Source: Pirellulales bacterium
Lineage (GTDB): Bacteria > Planctomycetota > Planctomycetia > Pirellulales > PALSA-1355
DNA length: 64,000 nucleotides
Assembly: GCA_022844125.1 (NCBI GenBank)
Contig: JALHMI010000008.1
Span: 303,728-367,727, forward strand
Direction: 5' to 3'
Shown here piece by piece: positions 8,467 to 16,966 of this stretch (the first letter of the stretch is position 1; every line of letters begins with the position of its first letter). The translations under genes and the position numbers were made by a program. The notes beneath the pieces were generated by a model that saw only the letters and a program-made list of their open reading frames with translations, searched no databases and had not been told where the DNA came from.

Positions 8467-10113
8467 ATGCTCGCGAAACACGGCACGCTGCTGCTCGCCG
8501 CGATCTTTGCGATCCTGCTTGCGCCGGGAGCGATCCTGGCTGCCGAGCTCGACAGCGAGCAGCAACTTATTGAGCGCCGCCAGGTTCGTATCCGCGAGCT
8601 GCCCGCGCCGCCTGAACCTCCGCAGGTCAGCGCTTCGGTCACACATCCGATCGATCGATTTATCGCGGCCAAGTGGCGCACGCTCTCTGAACCGCCCAAG
8701 GTGGGCCTCTGCGACGACGCGACGTTTCTGCGCCGGGTGTATCTCGACCTGATCGGCGTCATCCCGACGCTCAAGGATACGAACCGCTTCCTGGCCAGCA
8801 AATCGACTCCCGTCAAGCGGGCAGCGCTGATTGATGAACTGCTTGCTCGCAACGAGGACTACGCCCTGCACTGGACGGCGTTCTGGGAGGATGCACTCGC
8901 CAGTCAAAACGTGCTCGACCAGGGGGGCGTGCTCACGCGCGGCAACTACCGGCAGTGGCTGCTGGATAGCTTCCGCGCGAACAAGCCGTACGACGTGATG
9001 GTCGCCGAACTGATCGATCCCACGATGCCGGGCAAGCAGCCCGAGCGGAACAAGGACGTGTTCGGCGTCGACTACACGATCGGTTATGTGCGCAATGAAA
9101 CGCGACCCGTTACGCTGCAGACGGCGGCGAATATCGGGCAGGTGTTTCTGGGCACGAGCATGAAGTGCGCGGCGTGCCACGATCACTTTGAAAACAAAGA
9201 GTGGCCGCAGGAGCGATTTCTGGCATTCGCGGGTCTGTTCGCCACCGAGGACCTGGAGAAGATCCGCTGCGATCAGAAGTCAGGACAGTTCATTGCGGCG
9301 AATTTTCCGTTCGATCTGCCCGGGGCGACTGCCGCACTGCCGGCCGACCCGGTTGAGCGGCTGCACGTTGCGGCCCAACTGATCACCGACCCGGCCAATC
9401 CCCGCTTTGCGCGGACGATCGTCAATCGGCTTTGGAAGCGATACATCGGGCTGGGGCTGGTCGAGCCGGTCGATGACCTGCGCGACGACGTGCCGGCCAG
9501 CCACGCGGAGCTGCTCGATTGGCTGGCGTACGACTTTCTCGTGCACGGCTGCGACCTGAAGCACACGATCCGGTTGATCCTCTCCAGCAATACGTACCAG
9601 TTGCGGTACGACGCCACGCAAGCTGATGCCTTCGACGTTACCAAACCGGCTGGCCCGCGCTACTTCCGCTCGCCGCAACTGCGCCGGCTCTCCGCCGAAC
9701 AGGTGCTCGACAGTGTGCGACTGGCCGCAAGCGGCGAGCTGTTGCCGGAACAACGGACTTTGCTTGACGGTCGGTCAACGGCCCTGATGCGGGCGCTGGG
9801 CCGGCCGGCATCGCGGAACGAGATCAGCACCGCGCGGCCAGACGACGTGGCGGTCGTGCAGTCGCTGGAGCTGATGAACGGCGGCGAGCTGCAAGAGATG
9901 CTGCAGTTGGCCAACGTGCCTGACAACCTTGCTCGCGGTGACCAGCGGCGGCTCGTGGACCTGGCCTATCGCACGGTTCTCTCGCGCAGTGGCACGCCGG
10001 AGGAACGCAACACGGGTCGCGAGTTCCTGACTGCGTCGCCCGACATCCAGGCCGGCTATCGTGATCTGCTCTGGGCGCTGGTTTGCAGTCCGGAGTTTCA
10101 GTACTTGCAGTAG
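8467..10113 (+). CDS. DUF1549/DUF1553 (PSCyt2-PSD1) protein
   Basis: 548 residues with an N-terminal hydrophobic signal (LLLAAIFAILLAPGAILAAE). The DUF1549/PSCyt2 part holds FLRRVYLDLIGVIPT and the haem-binding-like motif MKCAACHDHFENKEW (C234, C237, H238). The DUF1553/PSD1 part starts at about residue 295 with RFARTIVNRLWKRYIGLGLVEPVDDLR. These proteins are almost confined to planctomycetes and relatives and are usually paired with DUF1501 proteins, as here. A role in extracellular polymer breakdown has been proposed but biochemistry is lacking. ATG at 8467 starts the signal peptide; GTGs at 8425 and 8446 are alternatives. Its 3' end overlaps the next gene. Confidence 0.85.
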   Translation: MLAKHGTLLLAAIFAILLAPGAILAAELDSEQQLIERRQVRIRELPAPPEPPQVSASVTHPIDRFIAAKWRTLSEPPKVGLCDDATFLRRVYLDLIGVIPTLKDTNRFLASKSTPVKRAALIDELLARNEDYALHWTAFWEDALASQNVLDQGGVLTRGNYRQWLLDSFRANKPYDVMVAELIDPTMPGKQPERNKDVFGVDYTIGYVRNETRPVTLQTAANIGQVFLGTSMKCAACHDHFENKEWPQERFLAFAGLFATEDLEKIRCDQKSGQFIAANFPFDLPGATAALPADPVERLHVAAQLITDPANPRFARTIVNRLWKRYIGLGLVEPVDDLRDDVPASHAELLDWLAYDFLVHGCDLKHTIRLILSSNTYQLRYDATQADAFDVTKPAGPRYFRSPQLRRLSAEQVLDSVRLAASGELLPEQRTLLDGRSTALMRALGRPASRNEISTARPDDVAVVQSLELMNGGELQEMLQLANVPDNLARGDQRRLVDLAYRTVLSRSGTPEERNTGREFLTASPDIQAGYRDLLWALVCSPEFQYLQ

Positions 10114-11606
10114 GACAACCGATCAAGACGCAACGAACCAGCCGCCGAGTGTTCCTGCTGCAAGCCAGTGCCGCTTCCGCGCTTGCCGCGCTCGGTCCGC
10201 GCGCGAGTGCGGCACAGCAGGCCGAGCGCCAGGCCGTTGCAGCCAAAGCCGACTCGGTGATCTTCATCTGGCTACCCGGAGGAATTGCCCAGCAGGACAC
10301 GTTCGACCCCAAGCCGTTCACGCCGTTCGTGCCGGGCATGAAGGGGAGCGACGTGTTGGCCACGTGCGAGTCGATTCCCACCGCGGTCGCTGGACTGAGA
10401 ATCGGCGCGGGGCTGGAGAACCTCGCCAGCGTCATGCACCACGGCACGGTGCTGCGCAGCCTCACGAGCGCCACGAAGTTCGGCGCCGTGCACCTCAAGG
10501 CCCAGTACTACATGCTCACGGGACACCTGTTCCCAGCGGGGCTCAAAGCGCCGAGCATGGGGGCCGCCGTGGCTCGTACGCTGGGCCCGCGCGATCCGCT
10601 CGTACCTCCGTATATCTATATCGGCCGCGACATCGACACCAGCGACACCGAGAAGCAGTTCATCGCCGAAGCGATCGGCCCGGGCTTCTACGGCACGGAG
10701 TTCGCGCCATTTATGATTCCCGATGCGACGGCTGGGCTGGCGACGCTAGAAGCCGCGGCCGGCATGACGATTGAACAGGTCGACCGCCGGCTGGCGCTAC
10801 TCAAAAAGCTGCACGAAATTGCCGGCAGTCGGCTGCAAGAAGCACCGCAGGCCGAACGCTTTCTGAAAACGATGGATGCGGCCCGGGCGATGATGGATTC
10901 GCCAGTGAAGCGAGCGTTCAACTACGTCAAGGATGAGTCGGCCAAGACCATCGCGGCTTACGAACCGCAGATCGCGCCCGAGGAACTGCTCGACCAGAAG
11001 TACTTCTTTGGCCGCCGCTTTGGCCACGGCCTGCTGCTCGCGCGAAGGCTCGTGGAATCCGGCGCCCGTTTTGTACAAGTCGAATACCAGTACGCTGCAT
11101 TCAAGGGCTTCGACACGCACGAAGACGGCCAGCGGCGGATGGTCGAAATGAAGAAGCAGATCGACGGTCCGATCGCGCAGCTCATTCGCGACCTGGCCGA
11201 TCGCGGCTTGCTCGAGCGGACGCTGGTCGTGGTGGCCTCGGAGTTTGGACGCACGGTGGCGAATCAGCCGAAGGCGGGCGTGGAGCCCGACGGCTTCGCT
11301 GAAATGCAGAACGGCGATGAGTTGGTGATCGAGGAGCAAAAGATGTACGGCCTGCACGGCCACTTCTCGAGCGCGAACACGCTGTTGTTCTTCGGCGGCG
11401 GATTCAAGCCGGGACTCGTTTACGGAAAGACCGCGGAGCGGCATCCAATGGTGCCGGTTGAGAGTCCCGTGACGCTCGAGGACACCCACGCGACGATCTA
11501 TCGCGCGCTGGGGATCGCGCCCGACACGGCTTATGTCACGGAAGGGCGGCCGTTCTATGTAACCAAAGACGGGCGCGGCCGGGCGATTGAAGCGCTGTTG
11601 GGGTAG
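10083..11606 (+). CDS. DUF1501 family Tat-exported protein
   Basis: 507 residues with a twin-arginine-like leader TSRRVFLLQASAASALAAL, then the DUF1501 signature SVIFIWLPGGIAQQDTFDPKPF and, near the C-terminus, VVVASEFGRTVANQPKAG and GLHGHFSSANTLLFFGGGFKPG. DUF1501 belongs to the alkaline-phosphatase/sulfatase-like fold by profile relationships; catalytic residues are not established. The reading frame begins at TTG 10083, inside the previous gene, giving a 31-base overlap and probably translational coupling. The partner gene upstream is PSCyt2/PSD1, the usual arrangement. Confidence 0.85.
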   Translation: MQSGVSVLAVGQPIKTQRTSRRVFLLQASAASALAALGPRASAAQQAERQAVAAKADSVIFIWLPGGIAQQDTFDPKPFTPFVPGMKGSDVLATCESIPTAVAGLRIGAGLENLASVMHHGTVLRSLTSATKFGAVHLKAQYYMLTGHLFPAGLKAPSMGAAVARTLGPRDPLVPPYIYIGRDIDTSDTEKQFIAEAIGPGFYGTEFAPFMIPDATAGLATLEAAAGMTIEQVDRRLALLKKLHEIAGSRLQEAPQAERFLKTMDAARAMMDSPVKRAFNYVKDESAKTIAAYEPQIAPEELLDQKYFFGRRFGHGLLLARRLVESGARFVQVEYQYAAFKGFDTHEDGQRRMVEMKKQIDGPIAQLIRDLADRGLLERTLVVVASEFGRTVANQPKAGVEPDGFAEMQNGDELVIEEQKMYGLHGHFSSANTLLFFGGGFKPGLVYGKTAERHPMVPVESPVTLEDTHATIYRALGIAPDTAYVTEGRPFYVTKDGRGRAIEALLG

Positions 11607-12037
11607 TGCGTCACATCACCGCTCGATCGGTTCAACGCATCGCAACGACGATGTGGCAACATTCTAGTGCAGTGACACCAACGTCTTGCCGGGTGATCCA
11701 CTCTGGCCCCAGTTTACGCGAGACGGGTGCCATGCTCACGCGAGAATTCGCGCAAGCCGAATTCGAGCGAGGTGGCAGGCGCATCATGCTCGCGCCGCGC
11801 GTGAGCATGGCGCCCCGGCTCGTGTTAATTCATCAAAATAAGATCAGTGACCCTCCACAAGGAGCGAAGCGCAAGTGAGGGTGCCCCGCAAGCGGATTCG
11901 TCCCTACTTCCCAAAACCGAAAACCAGCCACAAAGCATTGAGGATCACTCGGCGAGGGTATCCTCGCTCGCGATCTCGCGCTTCGGGCTAGGATCGCAGG
12001 CCCTTCGTGCCTCAGTGCTGTACCCGCAATCGAAGCA
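11607..12037. repeat. Gene-free stretch with interspersed inverted repeats
   Basis: No convincing gene. Contains a 14-bp inverted repeat GCCATGCTCACGCG (11729-11742) / CGCGTGAGCATGGC (11798-11811), with a nested second arm CATGCTC (11785-11791). A TAGCCCGAAGCGCGAG-type repeat lies in reverse orientation at 11961-11990. GGAGCGAAGCGCAAGTGAGG near 11860 is a diverged member of the same family. The flanking genes point toward each other. Confidence 0.65.
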
Positions 12038-12511
12038 CTACTCCAGCTCCTTAATCGCCGCGATCACTTCTTCATCGTGCCCGTCCACGTTCACCTTCTT
12101 CCAGACCCGAGCCACTTTGCCTTCGGCGTCGATTAGGTAGGTCGAGCGCTGGATGCCCATCGAGATCTTGCCGTACATGTTTTTCTCGCGCCAGGCGCCG
12201 TACTTCTCGGCCACCTTGTGATCCTCATCCGCCAGCAGCGGAAAGTTGAGGTCGAACTTCGCCCGAAACTTGCCGTGGCTCTCCAGCGTATCGGTGCTGA
12301 CCCCCAGGACCTTGGCCCCCAGCTTCGTGAGGGCGGTCTTCTGGTCGCGGAAGGCGCAGGCCTCGCGGGTGCAGCCCGGCGTGTCGTCGCGGGGATAAAA
12401 GTACAGGACGACCGGCTGCCCCTTGAGGGCCGAGAGCTTGATTTTGCCGCCGTCGTCCGAGGGAAGCGTGAAATCAGGGGCCTTTTTGCCCGGTTCGATC
12501 CAGTCGGCCAT
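12038..12511 (-). CDS. bcp: Thioredoxin-dependent thiol peroxidase (BCP-type peroxiredoxin)
   Basis: 157 residues, the usual BCP length. Contains the peroxidatic motif TPGCTREACAFRD with peroxidatic C47 and resolving C52 five residues later, the atypical 2-Cys arrangement of the BCP/PrxQ class. VVLYFYPRDDTPGC and GVSTDTLESHGKFRAKFDLNFPLLAD are also typical. It reduces hydrogen peroxide and organic peroxides in the cytoplasm using thioredoxin. ATG at 12509-12511. Convergent with the upstream DUF1501 gene. Confidence 0.95.
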   Translation of the reverse strand: MADWIEPGKKAPDFTLPSDDGGKIKLSALKGQPVVLYFYPRDDTPGCTREACAFRDQKTALTKLGAKVLGVSTDTLESHGKFRAKFDLNFPLLADEDHKVAEKYGAWREKNMYGKISMGIQRSTYLIDAEGKVARVWKKVNVDGHDEEVIAAIKELE

Positions 12512-12780
12512 GTGCGATTGATCCTCATTGTGGCGTGATTTCTTTGCTGGGGCCTAACTGCCCCTTTAACTTATCGCTCTCGATTACCGCAGCAAGGGCC
12601 GGAGTTTAACCGCACTACCGCTCCGCCGGCCGCGACATCGCGCCGCCCCTTCGCTTTGGGCCCTCGCGGGGATAAAATAAGCTTGATAGCGAAACTCCCC
12701 TTCTGGAAACTTTCAGCTTCAAGGAACCCCCGACCATCGCCAGTCCAGCCACTCAACTGCGTTCGCAAGAAAGCCGCAGC

Positions 12781-13170
12781 TTGGAGCGTGCCCAGGCAGC
12801 CGCCCGCGTGGCCGATCTGAACCGTGCCCGCGACATTGCGATTATCGACCTCCGCGAAATCACCCCGGTCTTCGACTTCTTCGTGCTCGCCACCGGCAGC
12901 AGCCGCCGGCAGTTGCACGCCATTGCCGAGGAAATCGACGTCCTGCTCCGCAAGCAGTTCGGCGATCGGCGGATGGGATTGGAAGGCTACGAAGACAGCC
13001 GCTGGATCCTGCTCGACTTCGGCGACGTCGTGATCCACCTCTTCGACGAGGAAACGCGCGAGTACTACGACCTGGAACACCTCTGGGCCGGTGCGAAGCG
13101 GATTCCCTACGTGTCCAGCGACCTGCCGGCGGTGGATAGCGGCGCTGTAGAGGACTCCCAGGACGCCTAG
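12781..13170 (+). CDS. rsfS: Ribosomal silencing factor RsfS (Iojap)
   Basis: 129 residues from TTG 12781, with the RsfS/DUF143 core: IAIIDLREITPVFDFFVLATGSSRRQLHAIAEEI, then MGLEGYEDSRWILLDFGDVVIHLFDEETREYYDLEHLW. RsfS binds ribosomal protein L14 and blocks subunit joining when nutrients are scarce. The start is uncertain. No ATG or GTG exists upstream in frame, but the frame stays open to an ATC at 12736 that has AAGGA (12721-12725) ten bases before it. The TTG at 12781 gives a normal-length protein but has no clear ribosome binding site. Confidence 0.9.
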   Translation: MERAQAAARVADLNRARDIAIIDLREITPVFDFFVLATGSSRRQLHAIAEEIDVLLRKQFGDRRMGLEGYEDSRWILLDFGDVVIHLFDEETREYYDLEHLWAGAKRIPYVSSDLPAVDSGAVEDSQDA

Positions 13171-13385
13171 TGCCGTGGGTGCCACGGGTGCTGCGGAGCA
13201 GTCACCCGTGTCCGATGGTCTGAACTCAACTGGCGCGTCACAGGTGAGCCGCGCTCATGGCCACCTGTGGCACCCATTCGGTTCCCACGCCGTTCAGCGG
13301 CCGACTTTGGGGTTGCTACTCGCTCGGCGAAAGTGGCAAACTGGCCGGCAGTCCTTTGCTTAAGAATTCCGGCGGCCCCTCATCC
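13171..13385. repeat. Intergenic hairpins between rsfS and argS
   Basis: CACGGGTGCTGC followed closely by GCAG-T-CACCCGTG (about 13191-13218) forms a long hairpin with one bulge. CACAGGTG (about 13240) pairs with CACCTGTG (about 13261). They resemble the GTGCCAC-type hairpin repeats at 42.8 kb. No T-run follows, so terminator function is doubtful. Confidence 0.45.
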
Positions 13386-15353
13386 ATGAATATCCTCGCG
13401 GTCCTGCAAGAGCGATTTCGCGCGGCGCTCGCCCCGTTGGTCGAAGATCCAACCGATCTGCTGACGATGATCCGCCCCAGCGGCGATCCGAAGTTCGGCG
13501 ACTACCAGGCGAACTTCGCGATGCCGCTCGGCAAAAAGCTAGGCAAGCCCCCGCACGACGTGGCCGCCGAAGTGGTCGCGAAGCTCGAGGTCGACGATCT
13601 CTGCGATCCGCCCGAGGTTGCCGGGCCAGGCTTCATCAACCTGCGCGTGAAGGACTCCTGGCTGGCCGAAGCCGCCGGCCGAGCGCTGGCGAGCGAGCGG
13701 CTCGACGTCACTCCCGCCGCCCAGCCGCGCACGTACATTCTCGATTACTCCTCGCCGAACGTCGCCAAGCCGATGCACGTGGGTCACATCCGCTCCACCG
13801 TCATCGGCGATTCGCTCAAGCGAACCCTCAAGTTCCTGGGCCACCGCGTCATTGCCGACAATCACATCGGCGACTGGGGCACCCAGTTCGGGATGATTAT
13901 CTACGGTTTCAAGAACTTCCTCGACCGCGCGGCATACCAGCAGGAAGCCGTTACCGAGCTAGGCCGGCTTTACCGCCTCGTGAATCGCCTGGTCTCGCAT
14001 CTGGAAGCGAAGCAGTCGCTGCCGGCCTTGCGCGAGCAGATCGAAAAACAGCGAGCGGAGTCTGCGCGTCAAGCGGCCGCTGCCAAGCAGACGCCAGCCG
14101 ACAAGAACATCGCCAAGGCAGCCCGCCGGGCCGAGGGGAATCTCAAGGAGCTGGAAGCGGCCCTCAAAGAGCGCGAAGCCGGGATTGCGGCTATCGAAAA
14201 TGATCCCGAGTTGTCGAAGCTCGCGGCGGCGCACCCCGACATCGATAAGTCCGTGCTCGCCGAGACGGCCAAGCTCCACCACGGCGACGAAGAAAACCTG
14301 CGGCTGTGGCGCGAGTTTCTCCCCCCCTGCCTCGCCGACATTCAGAAGATCTACGACCGGCTGGGCGTCACGTTCGACGAAACGCTGGGCGAAAGCTTCT
14401 ACCACGATCGCCTCCCCGGCGTTGTCGAGGAAATGATCAGCCGCGGCATCGCCCGTGAAAGCGACGGCGCCATCTGCGTGTTCCTCGCAGGACAGCCCGC
14501 GCCGCTGGTGATCCGCAAGCAGGACGGCGCATTCCTGTACGGCACGACCGACCTGGCGACGATCCAGTACCGCATGGAGCGCTGGAAGCCGGACGCGATC
14601 CTGTACGTCGTCGATCATCGGCAGAGCCTGCACTTCGAGCAACTGTTCGGCGCGGCGCGCGCGTGGGGTTACGACCAGCTCGAACTCCAGCACATCGCCT
14701 TCGGCACCGTGCTCGGCGACGATGGTCGCCCGTTCAAAACCCGCTCGGGCGATACCGTCGGCCTTGAGGGGCTGCTCGACGAAGCAGTCCGCCGAGCGCT
14801 CGAAGTGGTGCGCACCGGCGATGAGCACAAACCCTCGGGGGCGGAGATCGCCGCCGAGCAGCAGGAAGTGATTGCCGAGGTCGTTGGCACCGGCGCGCTC
14901 AAGTACGCCGACCTGGCGACCAATCGCACCAGCGACTACACGTTCAGCTACGACCGGATGCTGGCGATGAATGGCAACACCGCGACGTACATGCAGTACG
15001 CCTATGCTCGCGTGCGATCGATTTTTGCTCGCGGCGACGTGGATGTCGCAAAGCTGCGGGCGAGCGGCGGCGCGATCGATCTGGCGCATCCGGCAGAGCG
15101 ATCGCTCGCCATCGGGATCCTGCAGTTCTCCGAGGCACTTGCTCAAACCGCGGCCGACTATCGCCCCAACCTGCTCACGGCCTATCTCTACGAAGTGGCC
15201 AACCGCTACTCGACGTTCTTCGAGCAATGCCCCGTGCTCAAGGCGCCTGACGAGAAAACGAAGACCAGCCGGTTGCTCTTATGCGATCTGACCGCGCGAA
15301 CACTCAAGCAGGGACTGGAACTGCTGGGCATTGAAGTCGTCGAGAAGATGTAG
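13386..15353 (+). CDS. argS: Arginine--tRNA ligase
   Basis: 655 residues. N-terminal additional domain (GDPKFGDYQANFAMPLGKKLGK), class I HIGH-type motif HVGHIRST (131-134), then IGDWGTQFGMIIYGF, which is specific to ArgRS. Later come YGTTDLATIQYRMERW, VVDHRQSLHFEQLF and the KMSK-equivalent region GRPFKTRSGDTV. The anticodon-binding C-terminal domain ends the protein. An Ala/Lys/Glu-rich, probably helical insertion (about 205-295) makes it longer than the E. coli enzyme. ATG at 13386 is chosen because the conserved N-terminal domain starts there; the open frame upstream runs through a repeat. Confidence 0.96.
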   Translation: MNILAVLQERFRAALAPLVEDPTDLLTMIRPSGDPKFGDYQANFAMPLGKKLGKPPHDVAAEVVAKLEVDDLCDPPEVAGPGFINLRVKDSWLAEAAGRALASERLDVTPAAQPRTYILDYSSPNVAKPMHVGHIRSTVIGDSLKRTLKFLGHRVIADNHIGDWGTQFGMIIYGFKNFLDRAAYQQEAVTELGRLYRLVNRLVSHLEAKQSLPALREQIEKQRAESARQAAAAKQTPADKNIAKAARRAEGNLKELEAALKEREAGIAAIENDPELSKLAAAHPDIDKSVLAETAKLHHGDEENLRLWREFLPPCLADIQKIYDRLGVTFDETLGESFYHDRLPGVVEEMISRGIARESDGAICVFLAGQPAPLVIRKQDGAFLYGTTDLATIQYRMERWKPDAILYVVDHRQSLHFEQLFGAARAWGYDQLELQHIAFGTVLGDDGRPFKTRSGDTVGLEGLLDEAVRRALEVVRTGDEHKPSGAEIAAEQQEVIAEVVGTGALKYADLATNRTSDYTFSYDRMLAMNGNTATYMQYAYARVRSIFARGDVDVAKLRASGGAIDLAHPAERSLAIGILQFSEALAQTAADYRPNLLTAYLYEVANRYSTFFEQCPVLKAPDEKTKTSRLLLCDLTARTLKQGLELLGIEVVEKM

Positions 15354-15366
15354 CTGTGCCTCTGAA

Positions 15367-15412
15367 GTTCTTTCGGCCGTAGGCCGGCAACATGTCAGCC
15401 CTGGGCACCGCC
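15367..15412. repeat. Hairpin-array repeat, partial copy
   Basis: 46 bp identical to 15522-15567, beginning GTTCTTTCGGCCGTAGGCCG and including GCAACATGTCAGCCC. Only the left end of the longer element is present here. Confidence 0.8.
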
Positions 15413-15418
15413 GCTTGG

Positions 15419-15487
15419 TAGCCCGACGCGTGAGCGAGGGAGAATTGCCGAGCGGATTGGCGATTCACCTCGCTTACGCGTCGGCTT
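15419..15487. repeat. TAGCCCGACGCG-type palindromic repeat
   Basis: CCGACGCGTGAGCGAGG (15423-15439) and CCTCGCTTACGCGTCGG (15468-15484) form a 17-bp inverted repeat with one mismatch. Same family as the repeats at 1421 and 11961. Confidence 0.7.
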
Positions 15488-15521
15488 GCGATTCGATACT
15501 TGGCATTACCAGTGCGGCCAC

Positions 15522-15733
15522 GTTCTTTCGGCCGTAGGCCGGCAACATGTCAGCCCTGGGCACCGCCCAGGGAAACGTCCGAACCCGCGCGCCGCAATGC
15601 CCTGTCAGGGCGAAACTTCTTCGAGCGTCAGGAGAAGTTGTGCCCTTACAGGGCGACATGGCGCGGGAGAATCGCATCCCCCGTGCGATGCACGGGGCTG
15701 ACATGTTGCACGCCTTCGGCGTAGAAGAGAACG
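15522..15733. repeat. Hairpin-array repeat, full-length copy
   Basis: About 210 bp holding a run of short hairpins: CGGCC-GTA-GGCCG, CCCTGGGC-ACC-GCCCAGGG, GCCCTG-T-CAGGGC, AACTTCT/AGAAGTT, GCCCT-TAC-AGGGC and CCCCGTGC-GAT-GCACGGGG. Outer arms GCAACATGTCAGCCC (15542-15556) and GGGCTGACATGTTGC (15695-15709) are perfect 15-bp inverted repeats. It lies between argS and a convergent gene. No open reading frame in it looks like a protein. Confidence 0.75.
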
Positions 15734-15766
15734 CAGAGCCCATCGGCTTCTCTGCGTTTGGGAAGA

Positions 15767-16606
15767 CTACCCGATCCGCCGTCCTTTGAACGCGACCGGC
15801 AGCGGCGAATCGGCCGCGAGCAGCTCTTCGATCAAGCCCTGCGCGTCACTGGCCGTGGCCGTGAGTCGCGTGAGCCATAGCGATTGTAGCAGGCCCGTCG
15901 AGTCGAACAGCTCCGCGGGAAAACAGCCCAGGATGCTGGCCGCCAGTCGGGCGTTGGCATCTGGGTTCGCGGCCGGGTCGTGCAAGACGTCATTGAATGC
16001 GCTCCCCAACGCCGTGAGAGTCATTCGCCAGGCGTGGCGGCCGCCGGGCAACTCACGCCGCTCGGCCAGATCTTCGGCGAAGTCGTGCGCCCGATCCGGT
16101 TCGACGGCGAACTCGCTGGTCACGTTTTTCTGCAACAAGCCGCCGATCAGGACGTCGCTCCAGCGTTCGGCCCGCTTCCGCACGACGTTCAATGCTGCGG
16201 CCTGCCTGCCGCTGAGCAGCCGTCGATTCAGCAGCATTCGTAGCGCTCGGCCGCGGGCTTCCATGTGCGAGTCGTACGCGCTGCGGGCCAGCGGCTCATC
16301 GACGCCCGAGCGAAAGCGTCGGTCGCGCGCCACGAGCACGGTGGTCCAGACGCGGGTGAGGATCTCGCTGACGAAGATTTCCTCCAGCGTGGCCAGCAGC
16401 TCGGGCGGCGCTGCCGGCGGCGGTTCGACGGCCGTGGCGTGCAGCAGATGCAGCTTGAGCGCGCGGTTCCAATTCTCCGCGCGACATTTGGCCACCGCCC
16501 AGTATTGTTCGAGCGGAGCCGGCGAGAGATCGGCGGCGCGCACGATCAGCAGTTGTCCCCCGTGGGCGACGAAGCCTGCGATATCCACGAGTTGCCGAAC
16601 GTGCAT
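15767..16606 (-). CDS. Hypothetical protein, 279 residues
   Basis: Not recognised. Codon use and composition look coding (Leu/Ala/Arg-rich, helical), with several Trp residues. The C-terminal half (FPAELFDSTGLLQSLWLTRLTATASDAQGLIEELLAADSPLPVAFKGRRIG) looks compact and helical. No signal peptide or membrane segment. The ATG at 16604-16606 is the only standard start; the frame is open upstream without one as far as about 16724. The opposite strand has an equally long open frame, which is a GC-skew shadow. A strong hairpin lies upstream at 16684-16721. Confidence 0.6.
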   Translation of the reverse strand: MHVRQLVDIAGFVAHGGQLLIVRAADLSPAPLEQYWAVAKCRAENWNRALKLHLLHATAVEPPPAAPPELLATLEEIFVSEILTRVWTTVLVARDRRFRSGVDEPLARSAYDSHMEARGRALRMLLNRRLLSGRQAAALNVVRKRAERWSDVLIGGLLQKNVTSEFAVEPDRAHDFAEDLAERRELPGGRHAWRMTLTALGSAFNDVLHDPAANPDANARLAASILGCFPAELFDSTGLLQSLWLTRLTATASDAQGLIEELLAADSPLPVAFKGRRIG

Positions 16607-16683
16607 CGAGAGCGAGCCGAAGTAAGCGAGAGTGCTTTTCCGCTGCGTGATTTTCTGTCGCGCGAGCGAAAGAGAAATGGAAA

Positions 16684-16721
16684 CAGCCGCCAGAGCCCGA
16701 GGGGACAGGCCCTGGCGGCTG
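16684..16721 (-). other. Strong hairpin upstream of the hypothetical gene
   Basis: CAGCCGCCAG (16684-16693) pairs perfectly with CTGGCGGCTG (16712-16721), extended by GCC/GGC across one mismatch. On the minus strand it is followed by TTTCC-ATTTCTCTTTC, giving a terminator-like profile, though no gene ends there. It could be a 5' leader structure of the minus-strand gene or part of an old insertion. Confidence 0.4.
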
Positions 16722-16966
16722 CATCAGACCGGGGGAGGAGCCATGCTGAGGCGATGGAAAGCAAAGCGGATGCCAGGGCACACCGCACGGAGGTTGCTGC
16801 GGTTGCTAACCAGGGTTCAGGAAAGCGCTTAAGGCTTTATCCGCTTGCTTTCGGCCCGACTTACGTGCCACGGGTACGTCGCAAAAAGGCTACGGATTGC
16901 AAAGTAGCATGTTGCCGAGATGCAACGTGGCCATGGTCCTGGCAGCAGCGACGGATGGTGCTGAGC

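Noticed and set aside
11606..11878. 90-codon open frame after the DUF1501 gene
   Set aside because: Its sequence is the translation of the CATGCTCACGCG inverted repeats and it has no protein-like pattern.
15786..16625. 279-codon open frame on the plus strand opposite the hypothetical gene
   Set aside because: Low-complexity Ser/Ala/Arg composition typical of an antisense shadow; the minus-strand frame has better amino-acid composition.
16265..16960. Reading the maturase remnant as a 344-residue protein
   Set aside because: The first 230 residues are antisense of the neighbouring gene and a hairpin; only the last 110 residues match a maturase.
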